This document shows, in pieces, positions 1 to 7,500 of a stretch of DNA of 50,740 nt. A model generated the notes under the pieces. The model had not been told where the DNA came from. It worked only from the letters and a program-made list of their open reading frames with translations, and made no database searches. Origin of the DNA: CAZSXU01 sp964610505. GTDB taxonomy: Bacteria; Arandabacterota; Arandabacteria; JAGLYR01. The translations under genes and the position numbers were made by a program. Positions within the stretch are counted from its first letter, which is position 1, and each line of letters opens with the position of its first letter. The stretch covers positions 1 to 50,740 of the forward strand of contig CAZSXU010000028.1 of NCBI GenBank assembly GCA_964610505.1, read 5' to 3'.

Positions 1-103
1 GGAAATCCTGCGCGCCGTGTTCGCATCCCACGCGCCGCAGCACCGGCTCGGCCGGCGCAATGGTCACGAGAGTGTCAAACGCGTATTATGTCCCGCGAAG
101 CCT
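1..103. repeat. GGGGACGC-family repeat, right half, cut by window edge
   Basis: Positions about 23-100 align with 1460-1535 and, less closely, 4848-4925. The shared track runs through a GCAATGGTCACGA-like stretch into AAACGCGTATTATGTCCC. It is the right end of the inverted-repeat family described at 1363-1539. The left end would lie outside the window. It sits just downstream of the M23 peptidase stop codon. Confidence 0.6.
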
Positions 104-124
104 CTGAAATAACAGAATGTCCGC

Positions 125-1324
125 TCATCGGAACTCGATGATCGCCTCACCGACGGGCATTTCCGCCTCATGCAGCTTCGGCTCCGCCGCGACTGTCTGT
201 TCCCACGGCTCATTCTCCACCAACATGCGCTCCCAGAACGGGACATCAAGCACTTCGAGGACGGCAAAGGACGTGAGGGAGAATGGCAGCCCTTCGCCCG
301 AGAGGGGATCGCTCCCGTTCGCCACGTGGAAGTGGAGGTGCGGGGCATCCGAGTTCCCCGAGTTCCCGATTCGGCCGAGCTCTTGACCCGCGCGCACATG
401 ATCGCCCACCTGGACTCGAACGCTTCCAGGCTGCAAGTGACCGTAGAAAGCGAACGTGTCTTCGGCCAGATTGAGAACGACGTAGTTCCCCGTCATCGTC
501 TCTCGCTTGTTGGGCACCGCGCGTTCGTCCGACAAGGGTACGTTTTCCGGAATCCCGTCTGCGGCATCCACCACGATTGCGTCAGCCACGGCGAGAACCG
601 GCTCGCCGTAGCTGTACCAGTCTGCATTGTCCTCGGGGTCGTCCTTTACCAGACGACCGTCGGGACCCAGCAGCATCCAGTCGGATGCCAGGCGCTGTGT
701 ATTTGAAGCCCTGCCATCGAGAGAATGCAGGAATAGCCTGTGTTCGCCAAGCATCCCCGGGCCGTTTGCCATGAGCCATCGGCCGCGGCCCAGCGGCGGA
801 CACACCGGGAGCAGCGTCTGCGCGGGCGGGTAAATTACGGCGCCTTCCACTGGCAACTCGCTCTTACTCCCGTCACCCCGTACGAGGCGAAAGGTCGCAC
901 GGTGAGCGATCGACGATGGCACGGGCTGTCCCGGATCCATGATGACCCAGAGCATGACCACCGCGAACTCACCCCCGGCCAACAGCTCGGGTCTCTCCAT
1001 CCCCGGCGGCTTCCCTGGCCGAAGCAAGCACTGGACAAGATCCGGCCCCGCGAGGCTCAGTAATGAATGGGTCCGATCTTCCAGCGGGAACACGTCCACT
1101 TGGGTCAGCGTGAGTTCGATGTTCCGGAAGTTGGCCAAGCGAAGCTCGTAGGCAAGACCCAGTTGACCGTCACCTCTGAATGGGGGAGGTACGAAGGAAA
1201 CGTGAAGATCAACGGGGACTATCGACTTCGCGAGCTCCCCCTCCGCGAGCTGCCCGGGCATGGCTGGCGAGAGAGCTGGTAACAGGGCGACGATCATTGC
1301 CAGAAGACTCGCCGATCTCTTCAC
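125..1324 (-). CDS. M23 family metallopeptidase, secreted
   Basis: Exported peptidoglycan endopeptidase-like protein of 399 residues. The C-terminal third carries the M23/LytM fold: the segment FYGHLQPGSVRV, a biotinyl/lipoyl-like VRAGQELGRIGNSGNS turn, and the zinc-ligand motif HLHFHVANG. The N-terminus (VKRSASLLAMIVALLPALSPA) is a signal peptide. I chose GTG 1324 because GAGGAGG (1330-1336) lies 5 bases upstream; an earlier in-frame start at 1354 would add 10 charged residues before the signal. The roughly 220 residues ahead of the M23 domain match nothing I recognise. It may cleave cell wall or, as in many large exported M23 proteins, act on other substrates. It is a single-gene unit flanked by repeats. 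Confidence 0.88.
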   Translation of the reverse strand: MKRSASLLAMIVALLPALSPAMPGQLAEGELAKSIVPVDLHVSFVPPPFRGDGQLGLAYELRLANFRNIELTLTQVDVFPLEDRTHSLLSLAGPDLVQCLLRPGKPPGMERPELLAGGEFAVVMLWVIMDPGQPVPSSIAHRATFRLVRGDGSKSELPVEGAVIYPPAQTLLPVCPPLGRGRWLMANGPGMLGEHRLFLHSLDGRASNTQRLASDWMLLGPDGRLVKDDPEDNADWYSYGEPVLAVADAIVVDAADGIPENVPLSDERAVPNKRETMTGNYVVLNLAEDTFAFYGHLQPGSVRVQVGDHVRAGQELGRIGNSGNSDAPHLHFHVANGSDPLSGEGLPFSLTSFAVLEVLDVPFWERMLVENEPWEQTVAAEPKLHEAEMPVGEAIIEFR

Positions 1325-1362
1325 CTTGGCCTCCTCTCGGTTCGGGCCGTGCATGCCGGGCG

Positions 1363-1539
1363 TTCCGGGGACGCGATACAGATTTCCCGGGCCCCCTTGA
1401 CATAACTTCCTGGCGTCAGGCCCGGGGAATTACCCGGGGAATTACAGCGTGCCATCTTGGCATCCCACGAACCGCAGCACCCCCTCCGCCCGCGCGATTG
1501 TCACGATAGTGCCAAACGCGTATTGTGTCCCGCGAAATC
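1363..1539. repeat. GGGGACGC-family inverted-repeat element
   Basis: The left end TTCCGGGGACGCGATACA (1363-1380) is inverted relative to the right end, which reads CGCGGGACACAATACGCG on the minus strand (to 1539). The inner right half is shared with 23-100 and 4848-4925. A short tandem duplication of CCCGGGGAATTAC occurs near 1430. No transposase is encoded. Similar CCGGGGAC-type termini are known to me from REP or Y1-transposase-associated repeats, but that link is inference. It occupies the upstream region of the M23 gene. Confidence 0.6.
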
Positions 1540-1568
1540 GTCCGGCATTCGAGACGATTCCGCTGTTG

Positions 1569-1748
1569 TAGCCTGGGTTATTCAGGAATCCCGTGGCGAG
1601 AGGGGCGCAGGGCGTGACTGGCAAGGCGCGGGGTCGATTTCGACCGGAGGCGTAGCCCGGCTCCGTCGAGGATCGAAATCGGCGCCGCAACGCAGTCCAG
1701 GCACCTCCTGAGACCCTCGCAGCAGGGATTCATGAATAATCCAGGCTA
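1569..1748. mobile_element. 180-bp MITE-like element with 24-bp terminal inverted repeats
   Basis: The left end (1569-1592, starting TAGCCTGGGTTATTC) and the inverted right end (1725-1748, TAGCCTGGATTATTCATGAA on the minus strand) match at 22 of 24 positions. The interior carries no ORF; it contains a GATTTCGACCGGAGG...GATCGAAATCG dyad. The outer TAG of the right end is the stop codon of the minus-strand gene 1746-2591. The 66 bp at the right end recur at 16242-16307. I infer a non-autonomous element targeting CTAG-like sites, as IS5-type elements do. Confidence 0.75.
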
Positions 1749-2591
1749 GTCGCTCTTATACAAGTTCTTGATCGCGGACCAGCTCGACTTCTCCGTAGCC
1801 GTCGGGCCGAGGCAAGTGATGTAGGCGTCGATGATCCACTCACACGGCCCGCCGGTGCTGTAGTTGTAGTTGTGGCAGCCGGGCGGAATGGCCGGGTAGT
1901 TGGTGCAGCCGTAGCCCGCGCCGCTGACCCAGAACGGGCAGGGCATACCGTAGTTGGCAATGTAGTCGTAGCCGTTGACAAAGACGTAGGAATGGTTGTC
2001 AAAGCAGTCCCACACCATGCAACCGGCCTCCATGTCTCTGTAGAAATTCTCGGAGAGCGGCCTGCAGTGGCCGGTCAGTGGATACCTGTCGGTGACCTTG
2101 ACAACGAACTTGCTCCAGCCCCCCTCCTCCTCGCACGGGCAGAGCGCCAGCTCGCCGAAGTCGACATAGTGCCAGTACGTAGCCGGATTCCCCTGGATGT
2201 AGTAGGCACCGGCCAGAGGATCGCCGACGGGCGTGCCGTAGTCATTGGCGCAGAAGATCTCGATGTCGACCGCGCCGCGCGAAGTGGCAAAGAAACAGCC
2301 CCAAGAGATGCCGGTCATGTGACGGCAGTCAGCTGGGCAGTCGGCCAGGTCGAAACAGGTGCCGTACGAGGGATTCATACCCTGAGCACCGGCATCCACC
2401 CAGGAGAAGTAGCAGTAGCCGTCCCAGCCCCACACCCAGCCGGAGCACCGATTGTAGTAGTACAGCCAGCAGTCTTCCTCGGCAGCCCGCATTTCCTTCT
2501 GGGGAGCCTTGATTTCGGTTCTTAGTGGAATGGCATAGCTGGTGACAGCAAATGCCAGAACCAGAAAGGCACAGAGCAGAATCTTCTTCAT
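1746..2591 (-). CDS. secreted Cys/Trp/Tyr-rich protein, paralogue A
   Basis: 281-residue exported protein of unknown function. The signal peptide MKKILLCAFLVLAFAVTSYA is followed by a mature part rich in Cys (about 20), Trp, Tyr and Gly, with CSGWVWGW, CFDLADCPADCRH, CPCEEEGGWSKFVVKVTDR, NFYRDMEAGCMVWDCF and NYGMPCPFW segments. A disulfide-stabilised extracytoplasmic protein is likely. It is a close paralogue of 3928-4767: signal peptide, promoter layout and the last roughly 35 codons are almost identical. It ends SSWSAIKNLYKSD, a C-terminal motif shared with the 14552-16182 proteins. GGAGGG precedes the ATG. The TAG stop lies in the right end of the mobile element 1569-1748. I recognise no domain. 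Confidence 0.85.
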   Translation of the reverse strand: MKKILLCAFLVLAFAVTSYAIPLRTEIKAPQKEMRAAEEDCWLYYYNRCSGWVWGWDGYCYFSWVDAGAQGMNPSYGTCFDLADCPADCRHMTGISWGCFFATSRGAVDIEIFCANDYGTPVGDPLAGAYYIQGNPATYWHYVDFGELALCPCEEEGGWSKFVVKVTDRYPLTGHCRPLSENFYRDMEAGCMVWDCFDNHSYVFVNGYDYIANYGMPCPFWVSGAGYGCTNYPAIPPGCHNYNYSTGGPCEWIIDAYITCLGPTATEKSSWSAIKNLYKSD

Positions 2592-2748
2592 CTCGGTTTA
2601 CCCTCCTCTCACACGCGTGGCTCCCGCGCCGTTTCGAGACAGAGCCTGTGCGTTCGGTGTCTATTCCGGACGCGTGTTGTACTCATGGACATCATGAGAC
2701 TCTCTCACAACCCCACCTCTCCCCTCACTACACCCCATATTTAGTACA

Positions 2749-2777
2749 ACTATACCGGCTTCGGTGGAAAACGTCAA
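2749..2777 (-). promoter_or_regulatory. sigma70-type promoter of paralogue A
   Basis: On the minus strand TTGACG (2777-2772), a 17-base spacer, then TATAGT (2754-2749). The predicted start near 2742 gives a leader of about 150 bases before the ATG at 2591. The matching promoter of paralogue B is at 4987-5015. Confidence 0.7.
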
Positions 2778-2866
2778 GAAAAAAGTGGTATAGTCTAACA
2801 TGACAGTGGGGCCGAATTTCGACAAAGCGAGGCCATGTGGGTTGCTACAACCCCCCGGCCGGAGCC

Positions 2867-2963
2867 CCGGGACAGGCCCAGGACGAACGGTACGCCCGTC
2901 ATGGCCGGCAGGCTGGAGCGAACGGAAGGTTGGCCGTCGTCAGGGAACCTCTTCGTACTCATC
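2867..2963. repeat. dispersed repeat (GACAGGCYCAGGACGAACGG type), copy 1
   Basis: About 97 bp, roughly 85% identical to 5174-5276. It runs from GACAGGCCCAGGACGAACGG through GAGCGAACGGAAGGTTGG to CTCATC. It lies the same way upstream of paralogue A as copy 2 lies upstream of paralogue B, so it belongs to the duplicated segment. The rest of the gap (2964-3164) shows no gene or clear signal. Confidence 0.7.
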
Positions 2964-3164
2964 CGTGTTCCCTTGCGTGTGTTCCGGTCGTCCTCTTCCC
3001 TCCTACCGTTGTCCTCCTACCCTCTACCTGTACCCCCACGTCCGCATCACCCTGCTCCCCTCGGGTTGTTGTGCTATGGAAGAGCGACACCGACTCGTCT
3101 CGAACTGGAAGGCGGGAATTCACACGAATGCGGACCTTTGCCGACAGAAACGAGAAATCCCAAG

Positions 3165-3551
3165 TCACGGGACCGCATGTCTGCGAAAGAACTCGGCCAC
3201 GAAAGGCTTACTCGTTCTTCCCTCGGCCACGGAACGCACGAGCGCTTCGAAGGAGTCCTCGTCGACTTCGATCTCGATTCCGTTCAGGGACAGGAAGACG
3301 AGCGCCGCCACGGCACCGGTACGCTTGTTTCCGTCGATGAATGGGTGGTTCCCGATCAGATGAAACAGGTAGGCCGAGGCCATCTCAAAGAGGTCGTTGT
3401 GCAAGTAGCCATCTCCAACACCGGCTGTTGGCATGGCCAGGGCCGACCGGAGAAGAGTGAGATCCCGGATCGCCGGGTCGCCCCCATAGCGTTCAATCTG
3501 GTCGCGGTGGATGTCAAGGATCTCCCCCAGGTTCAAGAACACCGGGGGCAT
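3165..3551 (-). CDS. doc: Doc-type toxin of a toxin-antitoxin pair (Fic/Doc fold)
   Basis: 128-residue death-on-curing family protein. The Fic/Doc signature HPFIDGNKRTG is at residues 69-79, which by family knowledge binds ATP and phosphorylates or AMPylates a target; in phage P1 Doc the target is EF-Tu. The length matches Doc. The flanking IRDLTLLRSAL and MASAYLFHLIGN helices are typical. The ATG begins 3 bases after the antitoxin stop, so the pair is co-transcribed antitoxin first. The pair sits between two halves of a local duplication, which suggests insertion or retention there. Confidence 0.87.
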   Translation of the reverse strand: MPPVFLNLGEILDIHRDQIERYGGDPAIRDLTLLRSALAMPTAGVGDGYLHNDLFEMASAYLFHLIGNHPFIDGNKRTGAVAALVFLSLNGIEIEVDEDSFEALVRSVAEGRTSKPFVAEFFRRHAVP

Positions 3552-3554
3552 GGC

Positions 3555-3782
3555 TCACTCCGAGAGTCGTTTGAGCGCGCGGGCATACCTGCGGTTCGAT
3601 GACTCCAGGGCCTTGCGGAATTTCTCCCGGCGGGCCTTATCCCGAACAGGAGTAACCACGAGGACCTTGCCGTCCGTAGAAATATCCAGGGGCGTAGCGG
3701 CGTCGATCTTCAGTAGATCAAGGACCGCTCTGTCGATCACCAGCGCAAGACTGTTGCCGTGCTTTGTCAGCATCTTGACCAT
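3555..3782 (-). CDS. AbrB/MazE-type antitoxin partner of Doc
   Basis: 75-residue protein. The N-terminal half MVKMLTKHGNSLALVIDRAVL followed by LLKIDAATPLDISTDGKVLVVTP is a swapped-hairpin AbrB/SpoVT DNA-binding domain, as in MazE. The C-terminus (RDKARREKFRKALESSNRRYARAL) is a basic helix likely to clasp the toxin. I start at ATG 3782, preceded by a G-rich ribosome site; a longer version from 3827 is possible. Family knowledge suggests it represses its own operon. Classical Doc partners are Phd/YefM, so the AbrB partner is a known but less usual combination. Confidence 0.82.
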   Translation of the reverse strand: MVKMLTKHGNSLALVIDRAVLDLLKIDAATPLDISTDGKVLVVTPVRDKARREKFRKALESSNRRYARALKRLSE

Positions 3783-3880
3783 CCCTGCCCCCCGCGTTTG
3801 TTGTCCGTCATTCCATTGTATATCCATTGTAGTACCCGCCGGAGGAGTTGTCAAGTTCTTCTCTGGATACGACACGCGTT

Positions 3881-3928
3881 CCGGGGACGCGACACCCATT
3901 GCGCCCATCCCCAGACAGCGACGTCCCC
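3881..3928. repeat. short GGGGACGC-family inverted repeat at a stop codon
   Basis: GGGGACGCGACACC (from 3883) and CAGCGACGTCCCC (3916-3928) are imperfect inverted ends of about 48 bp. The last base pair joins the TAG stop of the minus gene 3928-4767. It resembles the larger elements at 1363-1539 and 4812-4925 with the middle lost. It could form a terminator-like hairpin for paralogue B. Confidence 0.5.
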
Positions 3929-4767
3929 TAGTCGCTCTTATACAAGTTCTTGATCGCGGACCAGCTCGACTTCTCCGTAGCCGTCGGGCCGAGGCAAGTG
4001 ATGTAGGCGTCGATGATCCACTCACACGGTCCGCCGGTGCTGTAGAAATAGTCGTGGCATCCGGGCGGAATGGCAGGGAAGTTGGTGCAGCCGTAGCCCG
4101 CGCCGTCGACCCATAATGGGCAGGGCATGCCGTAGTTGGCAACGTAGTCGTAGCCGTTGACAAAGACGAACGAATGCTCGTCGAAGCAGTCCCACACCAT
4201 GCAACCGGCTTCCATGTCCCTGTAGAAGTTCTCGGACAGCGGGTTGGAGGCCCATAACGGCGCCCTCTCGGTGACCTTGACGACGAACTTTCCGAAGGGC
4301 AGATCGCACGGGCAGAGTGCGAGCTCGCCGAAGTTGAAGTAGTGCCAGTACGTGCTGAAATCCGGAAGAACGTGGTAAGCACCGGCCAGCGGAGGGCCGA
4401 CGGGCGTGCCGCAGTCGTTGGCGCAGAAGATCTCGACGTCGTAGAGAGCCCGACACCAGCCGAAGTAACAGCCCCACTGGATGTCCGTCAGGTGACGGCA
4501 GTCAGCAGGGCAATCGGACAGGTCGAAGCAAGTGCCGTACGAGGGGTACATGCCATTGAAGACATAGGCATCAGACCAGCCGAAGTAGCAGTAACCGCGC
4601 CAGCCCCACAGCCAGCCGGAACACATGTTGTAGTAGTGCAGCCAGCAGTCTTCCTCGGCAGCCCGCATTTCTTTCTGGGGAGCCTTGATTTCGGTTCTTA
4701 GTGGAATGGCATAGCTGGTGACAGCAAATGCCAAAACCAGAAAGGCACAAAGGAGAATCTTCTTCAT
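3928..4767 (-). CDS. secreted Cys/Trp/Tyr-rich protein, paralogue B
   Basis: 279-residue paralogue of 1746-2591 with an identical signal peptide (MKKILLCAFLVLAFAVTSYA) and identical last roughly 35 residues, ending SSWSAIKNLYKSD. The middle diverges (for example CDLPFGKFVVKVTERAP against CEEEGGWSKFVVKVTDRYP) while the Cys pattern is kept. Start ATG 4767 has AGGAGGG about 10 bases upstream; a longer frame from 4887 would bury the signal peptide. The identical ends and divergent core suggest an old duplication with gene conversion at the 3' end. No domain recognised; probable disulfide-rich envelope or extracellular protein. Confidence 0.85.
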   Translation of the reverse strand: MKKILLCAFLVLAFAVTSYAIPLRTEIKAPQKEMRAAEEDCWLHYYNMCSGWLWGWRGYCYFGWSDAYVFNGMYPSYGTCFDLSDCPADCRHLTDIQWGCYFGWCRALYDVEIFCANDCGTPVGPPLAGAYHVLPDFSTYWHYFNFGELALCPCDLPFGKFVVKVTERAPLWASNPLSENFYRDMEAGCMVWDCFDEHSFVFVNGYDYVANYGMPCPLWVDGAGYGCTNFPAIPPGCHDYFYSTGGPCEWIIDAYITCLGPTATEKSSWSAIKNLYKSD

Positions 4768-4811
4768 CTCGCTTTTCCCTCCTCCTCTGCGGCCACCGAC
4801 CTTTCCGTGAA

Positions 4812-4925
4812 TTCCGGGGACGCAACACCAATCTCGCCCCGCCATCTCAGTATGCAGCAGACCGGAGCACCCGCTCGGTCGGCGCAATGGTCACTAAAGT
4901 GCCAGACGCGTGTTGCGTCCCGGGA
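4812..4925. repeat. GGGGACGC-family element inserted in the paralogue B leader
   Basis: The left end TTCCGGGGACGCAACAC (4812-4828) is inverted against the right end, whose minus strand reads CCCGGGACGCAACACGCG (to 4925). The right half aligns with 23-100 and 1460-1535. It lies within the transcribed leader between the promoter (4987-5015) and the start of paralogue B, so it lengthens that leader compared with paralogue A. Confidence 0.6.
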
Positions 4926-4986
4926 TGTCAGAAGACTGTCCCACGACCCCAACCCGCACTTCACCCCATCTCCACAATACGACACG

Positions 4987-5015
4987 ACCATACCTTTCAA
5001 ACACAACAATGTCAA
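4987..5015 (-). promoter_or_regulatory. sigma70-type promoter of paralogue B
   Basis: On the minus strand TTGACA (5015-5010), a 17-base spacer, then TATGGT (4992-4987). The predicted start near 4980 gives a leader of about 210 bases. Spacing and position mirror the promoter of paralogue A. Confidence 0.7.
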
Positions 5016-5084
5016 TTAAAAATTTGCCGATATAGCGATTGATGCAGCTTTTTACAAACAAAGTGCATTCTGTTGGTCACTCGG

Positions 5085-5108
5085 GGACAGCCCCCGCCAG
5101 GGCTGTCC
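5085..5108. repeat. GGACAGCCC hairpin between divergent units
   Basis: Perfect 9-bp inverted repeat GGACAGCCC/GGGCTGTCC with a 6-base loop. It lies between the minus-strand paralogue B promoter and the arsR promoter. It could insulate the two units or be a repeat remnant. No T-run follows on either side. Confidence 0.5.
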
Positions 5109-5173
5109 GCCGTCCTTCGATACACGCCGATGTCAGGCCTTCCGGCAGGATTCGCCGCACCCCTCGACACGCT

Positions 5174-5276
5174 CGGGACAGGCTCAGGACGAACGGTACG
5201 CCCGTCATGGCCGACAGACTGGAGCGAACGGAAGGTTGGTCGTCGTCAGCGGCACTATTCGTATTCGTACTCATCA
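5174..5276. repeat. dispersed repeat (GACAGGCYCAGGACGAACGG type), copy 2
   Basis: About 85% identical to 2867-2963 in the same orientation. It marks the upstream edge of the duplicated segment and ends 16 bases before the arsR -35 box. Confidence 0.7.
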
Positions 5277-5291
5277 GGCTCCGAAGAACAC

Positions 5292-5320
5292 TTGACAAAA
5301 TGGCCATATCGCCATATACT
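5292..5320 (+). promoter_or_regulatory. consensus sigma70 promoter with overlapping probable ArsR operator
   Basis: TTGACA (5292-5297), a 17-base spacer, TATACT (5315-5320). Transcription should start at about 5326-5328, which is the arsR ATG (5327), so the mRNA would be leaderless or nearly so. The spacer holds the repeat GGCCATATC GCCATATAC; ATAT-centred repeats covering -35 to -10 fit an ArsR-family autorepression site (inference). Confidence 0.75.
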
Positions 5321-5326
5321 CCCACC

Positions 5327-5653
5327 ATGATGAAGCCGATGAAAGATCGAAGCATCTACAAGACACAGGCGCGCGTTCTCAAGGCCCTAGCCAACGAGAC
5401 GCGGCTCCTCATCGTGGATCGTCTCCACCGAGGCCCGTGCACCGTCGGCGAGCTGGTAGACCTCGTCGGCTCCGACCCGTCCACCGTGTCGAAGCACCTG
5501 GCGCTCCTCAGAACGAACGGAATCGTCGAGGATGAGCGCCGGGGAAACACCGTGGTCTACCGGCTGCTCACTCCCTGCGTGGTGAACTTCCTGGGCTGCG
5601 CCACGGACGTTGTCCGGGAACGCCGGGCGGCCGAAGGGCTCGCCGAGAAGTAG
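5327..5653 (+). CDS. ArsR/SmtB-family repressor
   Basis: 108-residue winged-helix regulator. Residues about 15-80 show the ArsR pattern: VLKALANETRLLIVDRL, CTVGELVDLVGSDPSTVSKHLALLRTNGIVEDERRGNTVVYRL. Cysteines at 38, 84 and 91 are candidates for metal(loid) or thiol sensing; there is no classical ELCVCDL helix. It heads the permease/thioredoxin/selenoprotein operon, with only 31 bases to the permease start, and a strong promoter overlaps its probable operator, so autoregulation and de-repression by a toxic ligand is the likely logic. A second ATG at 5330 is an alternative start. Confidence 0.9.
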   Translation: MMKPMKDRSIYKTQARVLKALANETRLLIVDRLHRGPCTVGELVDLVGSDPSTVSKHLALLRTNGIVEDERRGNTVVYRLLTPCVVNFLGCATDVVRERRAAEGLAEK

Positions 5654-5684
5654 ATCCAACAAGAGCGCGAACGAGAGGTATGCG

Positions 5685-6989
5685 GTGAACCTGCGAAGTG
5701 AACTGAAAGCCCTTCTCCTTCTTACGGGGCTCTTTCTCCTGTTCTACTGGCTCCCGATCGGGCACGGCCGTTTCGACCGGGCGATTCTTGAGGCCCTGGC
5801 CCTGGCCAAGTGGTACGCGCGCGAGCACGTCATCCTCTGTCTCATTCCCGCTTTCTTCATCGCGGGGGCGATCGCCTGCTTCGTTTCCCAGGCGTCCGTC
5901 ATCAAGTACCTGGGTCCCCGGGCGAAGAAAGCCCTGGCGTACGGCGTCGCTTCCGTTTCGGGTTCCGTGCTGGCCGTGTGCAGCTGCACGGTCCTTCCCC
6001 TCTTCGCGGGGATCTACACTCGCGGGGCCGGACTCGGACCGGCGACCGCCTTCCTCTACTCGGGTCCGGCCATCAACGTGCTGGCCATCATTCTCACGGC
6101 TCGCATCCTGGGCGTCGAGATAGGAATCGCCCGAGCGGTGGGCGCCGTCGTCTTCAGCGTTTTGATCGGGCTCCTGATGCATCTGATTTTCCGGAAGGAA
6201 GAGCGCGCCAAGGAGGAGCAGGCACTGGGCATGCCCGAGCCGGAGGTCTCCCGTCCGCTCTGGAAAACCGCCTCCTACTTCGCATGCATGGTTGCGGTCC
6301 TGGTCTTCGCCAACTGGGGGAAGCCGGATTCGGCGGCGGGGTTGTGGAACGCGATCTATTCCTCCAAGTGGATCGTCACGGGCGTGGCCGCTGCCGTCCT
6401 CGGCGGCATGCTGGTCGCGTGGTTCGGTGTGCGGCTCGTGGGCGTCGTCGTGACGGGCGCCGTGGTTCTCGGATTGGGCCTGGCATTCCCGGCGCAGCCG
6501 CTCATTGCCTTTTCGGCAGGGATCGTGGGACTTTCGGTTCTTGCGGGGACCGGATCGTCGGAGACGGGAACCTGGCTCGGATCGACCTGGGGTTTCGCCA
6601 AACAGATCCTTCCCCTGTTGCTGGGAGGCGTTCTCGTGGCCGGGGCGCTTCTGGGGCGGCCGGGCGGCGAGGGACTGATTCCGCCCCGCTGGATCAGCGG
6701 ACTCGTGGGCGGCAATTCCGTGGAAGCGAATCTCTTCGCCTCGGTGGTGGGGGCGTTCATGTACTTCGCCACGCTTACGGAAGTGCCGATCCTCCAGGGT
6801 CTCATCGGGTCCGGCATGGGCAAGGGACCCGCGCTGGCACTGCTCCTCGCCGGCCCGGCGCTGTCGCTCCCGAACATGCTCGTGATTCGGAGCGTCATGG
6901 GGACGCGGAGAACCATCGTCTTCGTCGGCCTGGTCGTGGTGATGGCTTCGTTGAGCGGTCTCCTGTTCGGGGCGATCGCCGGACCTTGA
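5685..6989 (+). CDS. COG0701 permease (ArsP/YraQ-like)
   Basis: 434-residue polytopic membrane protein. Two blocks of helices flank a charged cytoplasmic loop (about residues 165-185, FRKEERAKEEQ). The family signature VCSCTVLPLFAGIYTRGAGLGPATAFLYSGPAINVLAI is present, written here as one conserved segment near residues 95-130 with a CSC cysteine pair, and is mirrored by EVPILQGLIGSGMGKGPALALLLAGPALSLPN in the second half. GTG 5685 is chosen: GAGAGG lies 6-7 bases upstream, and starting at 5610 would add a non-hydrophobic tail overlapping arsR. Family members export trivalent organoarsenicals (ArsP) or have unknown substrates. The thioredoxin neighbours suggest a thiol-reactive substrate (inference). 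Confidence 0.88.
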   Translation: MNLRSELKALLLLTGLFLLFYWLPIGHGRFDRAILEALALAKWYAREHVILCLIPAFFIAGAIACFVSQASVIKYLGPRAKKALAYGVASVSGSVLAVCSCTVLPLFAGIYTRGAGLGPATAFLYSGPAINVLAIILTARILGVEIGIARAVGAVVFSVLIGLLMHLIFRKEERAKEEQALGMPEPEVSRPLWKTASYFACMVAVLVFANWGKPDSAAGLWNAIYSSKWIVTGVAAAVLGGMLVAWFGVRLVGVVVTGAVVLGLGLAFPAQPLIAFSAGIVGLSVLAGTGSSETGTWLGSTWGFAKQILPLLLGGVLVAGALLGRPGGEGLIPPRWISGLVGGNSVEANLFASVVGAFMYFATLTEVPILQGLIGSGMGKGPALALLLAGPALSLPNMLVIRSVMGTRRTIVFVGLVVVMASLSGLLFGAIAGP

Positions 6990-7011
6990 TCGGGCCGCAG
7001 ATCGGGGAATC

Positions 7012-7500
7012 ATGGACGACATCACTCAGATCCGAGTGGGCGGCACCAAGGTCGGCCTCCTCGGTTTGCCGGAGATCTTCGAGCAGGTGCGCGGCGAGAC
7101 GCCGACTTCGGACGAGGCCGCCGCGGAGCGATTGGTGGAACTGGTCTCGCGGCCGAACTACGTCGCCCCGGGAAAGCGCGCGGCGTACGCGGCCGCCCTC
7201 TTCCGGGAATACCGGAAGTTCCTGGGCGAAGAGGTTCCCGCCGAAGCCGCGGGCGGGTTGGAAATCCGCGTTCTGGGTCCCGGCTGCCCGAACTGCGAGC
7301 GCCTGATGCGGGAGGTGCGCGAGGTCCTACAGGAGGGCGGCATCAATGCGGACCTGGAACATGTCAGGGATCTCAGGGAAATCGCAACGTACGGCCCCGT
7401 GGCCACTCCGGTTCTGGTCATCAACGGGAAGATCGTCGCCGGCGGCCGAGTGCCGCCGAAAGACAAACTGACCCGGCTCATCAGGGAGTGCATCGAATGA
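7012..7500 (+). CDS. two-domain thioredoxin-like protein
   Basis: 162 residues. The C-terminal roughly 80 residues are a glutaredoxin/thioredoxin-like fold with the redox motif GCPNCERL (C92, C95) and a cis-Pro segment YGPVATPVLVINGKIVAGG, as in small redox-active disulfide proteins next to COG0701 permeases. The N-terminal roughly 75 residues (VGLLGLPEIFEQV, RLVELVSRPNYVAPGKRAAYAAALFREYRKFLGE) form a separate helical domain I cannot name. There is no signal peptide, so it acts in the cytoplasm. The stop overlaps the next start by 4 bases (ATGA), implying translational coupling. Likely reductant of the permease cargo or of the neighbouring selenoprotein (inference). Confidence 0.87.
   Translation: MDDITQIRVGGTKVGLLGLPEIFEQVRGETPTSDEAAAERLVELVSRPNYVAPGKRAAYAAALFREYRKFLGEEVPAEAAGGLEIRVLGPGCPNCERLMREVREVLQEGGINADLEHVRDLREIATYGPVATPVLVINGKIVAGGRVPPKDKLTRLIRECIE

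Noticed and set aside
5568..7025. 485-codon minus-strand ORF opposite the permease
   Set aside because: Arg/Glu/His-rich shadow of a membrane-protein gene; no ribosome site and no motif.
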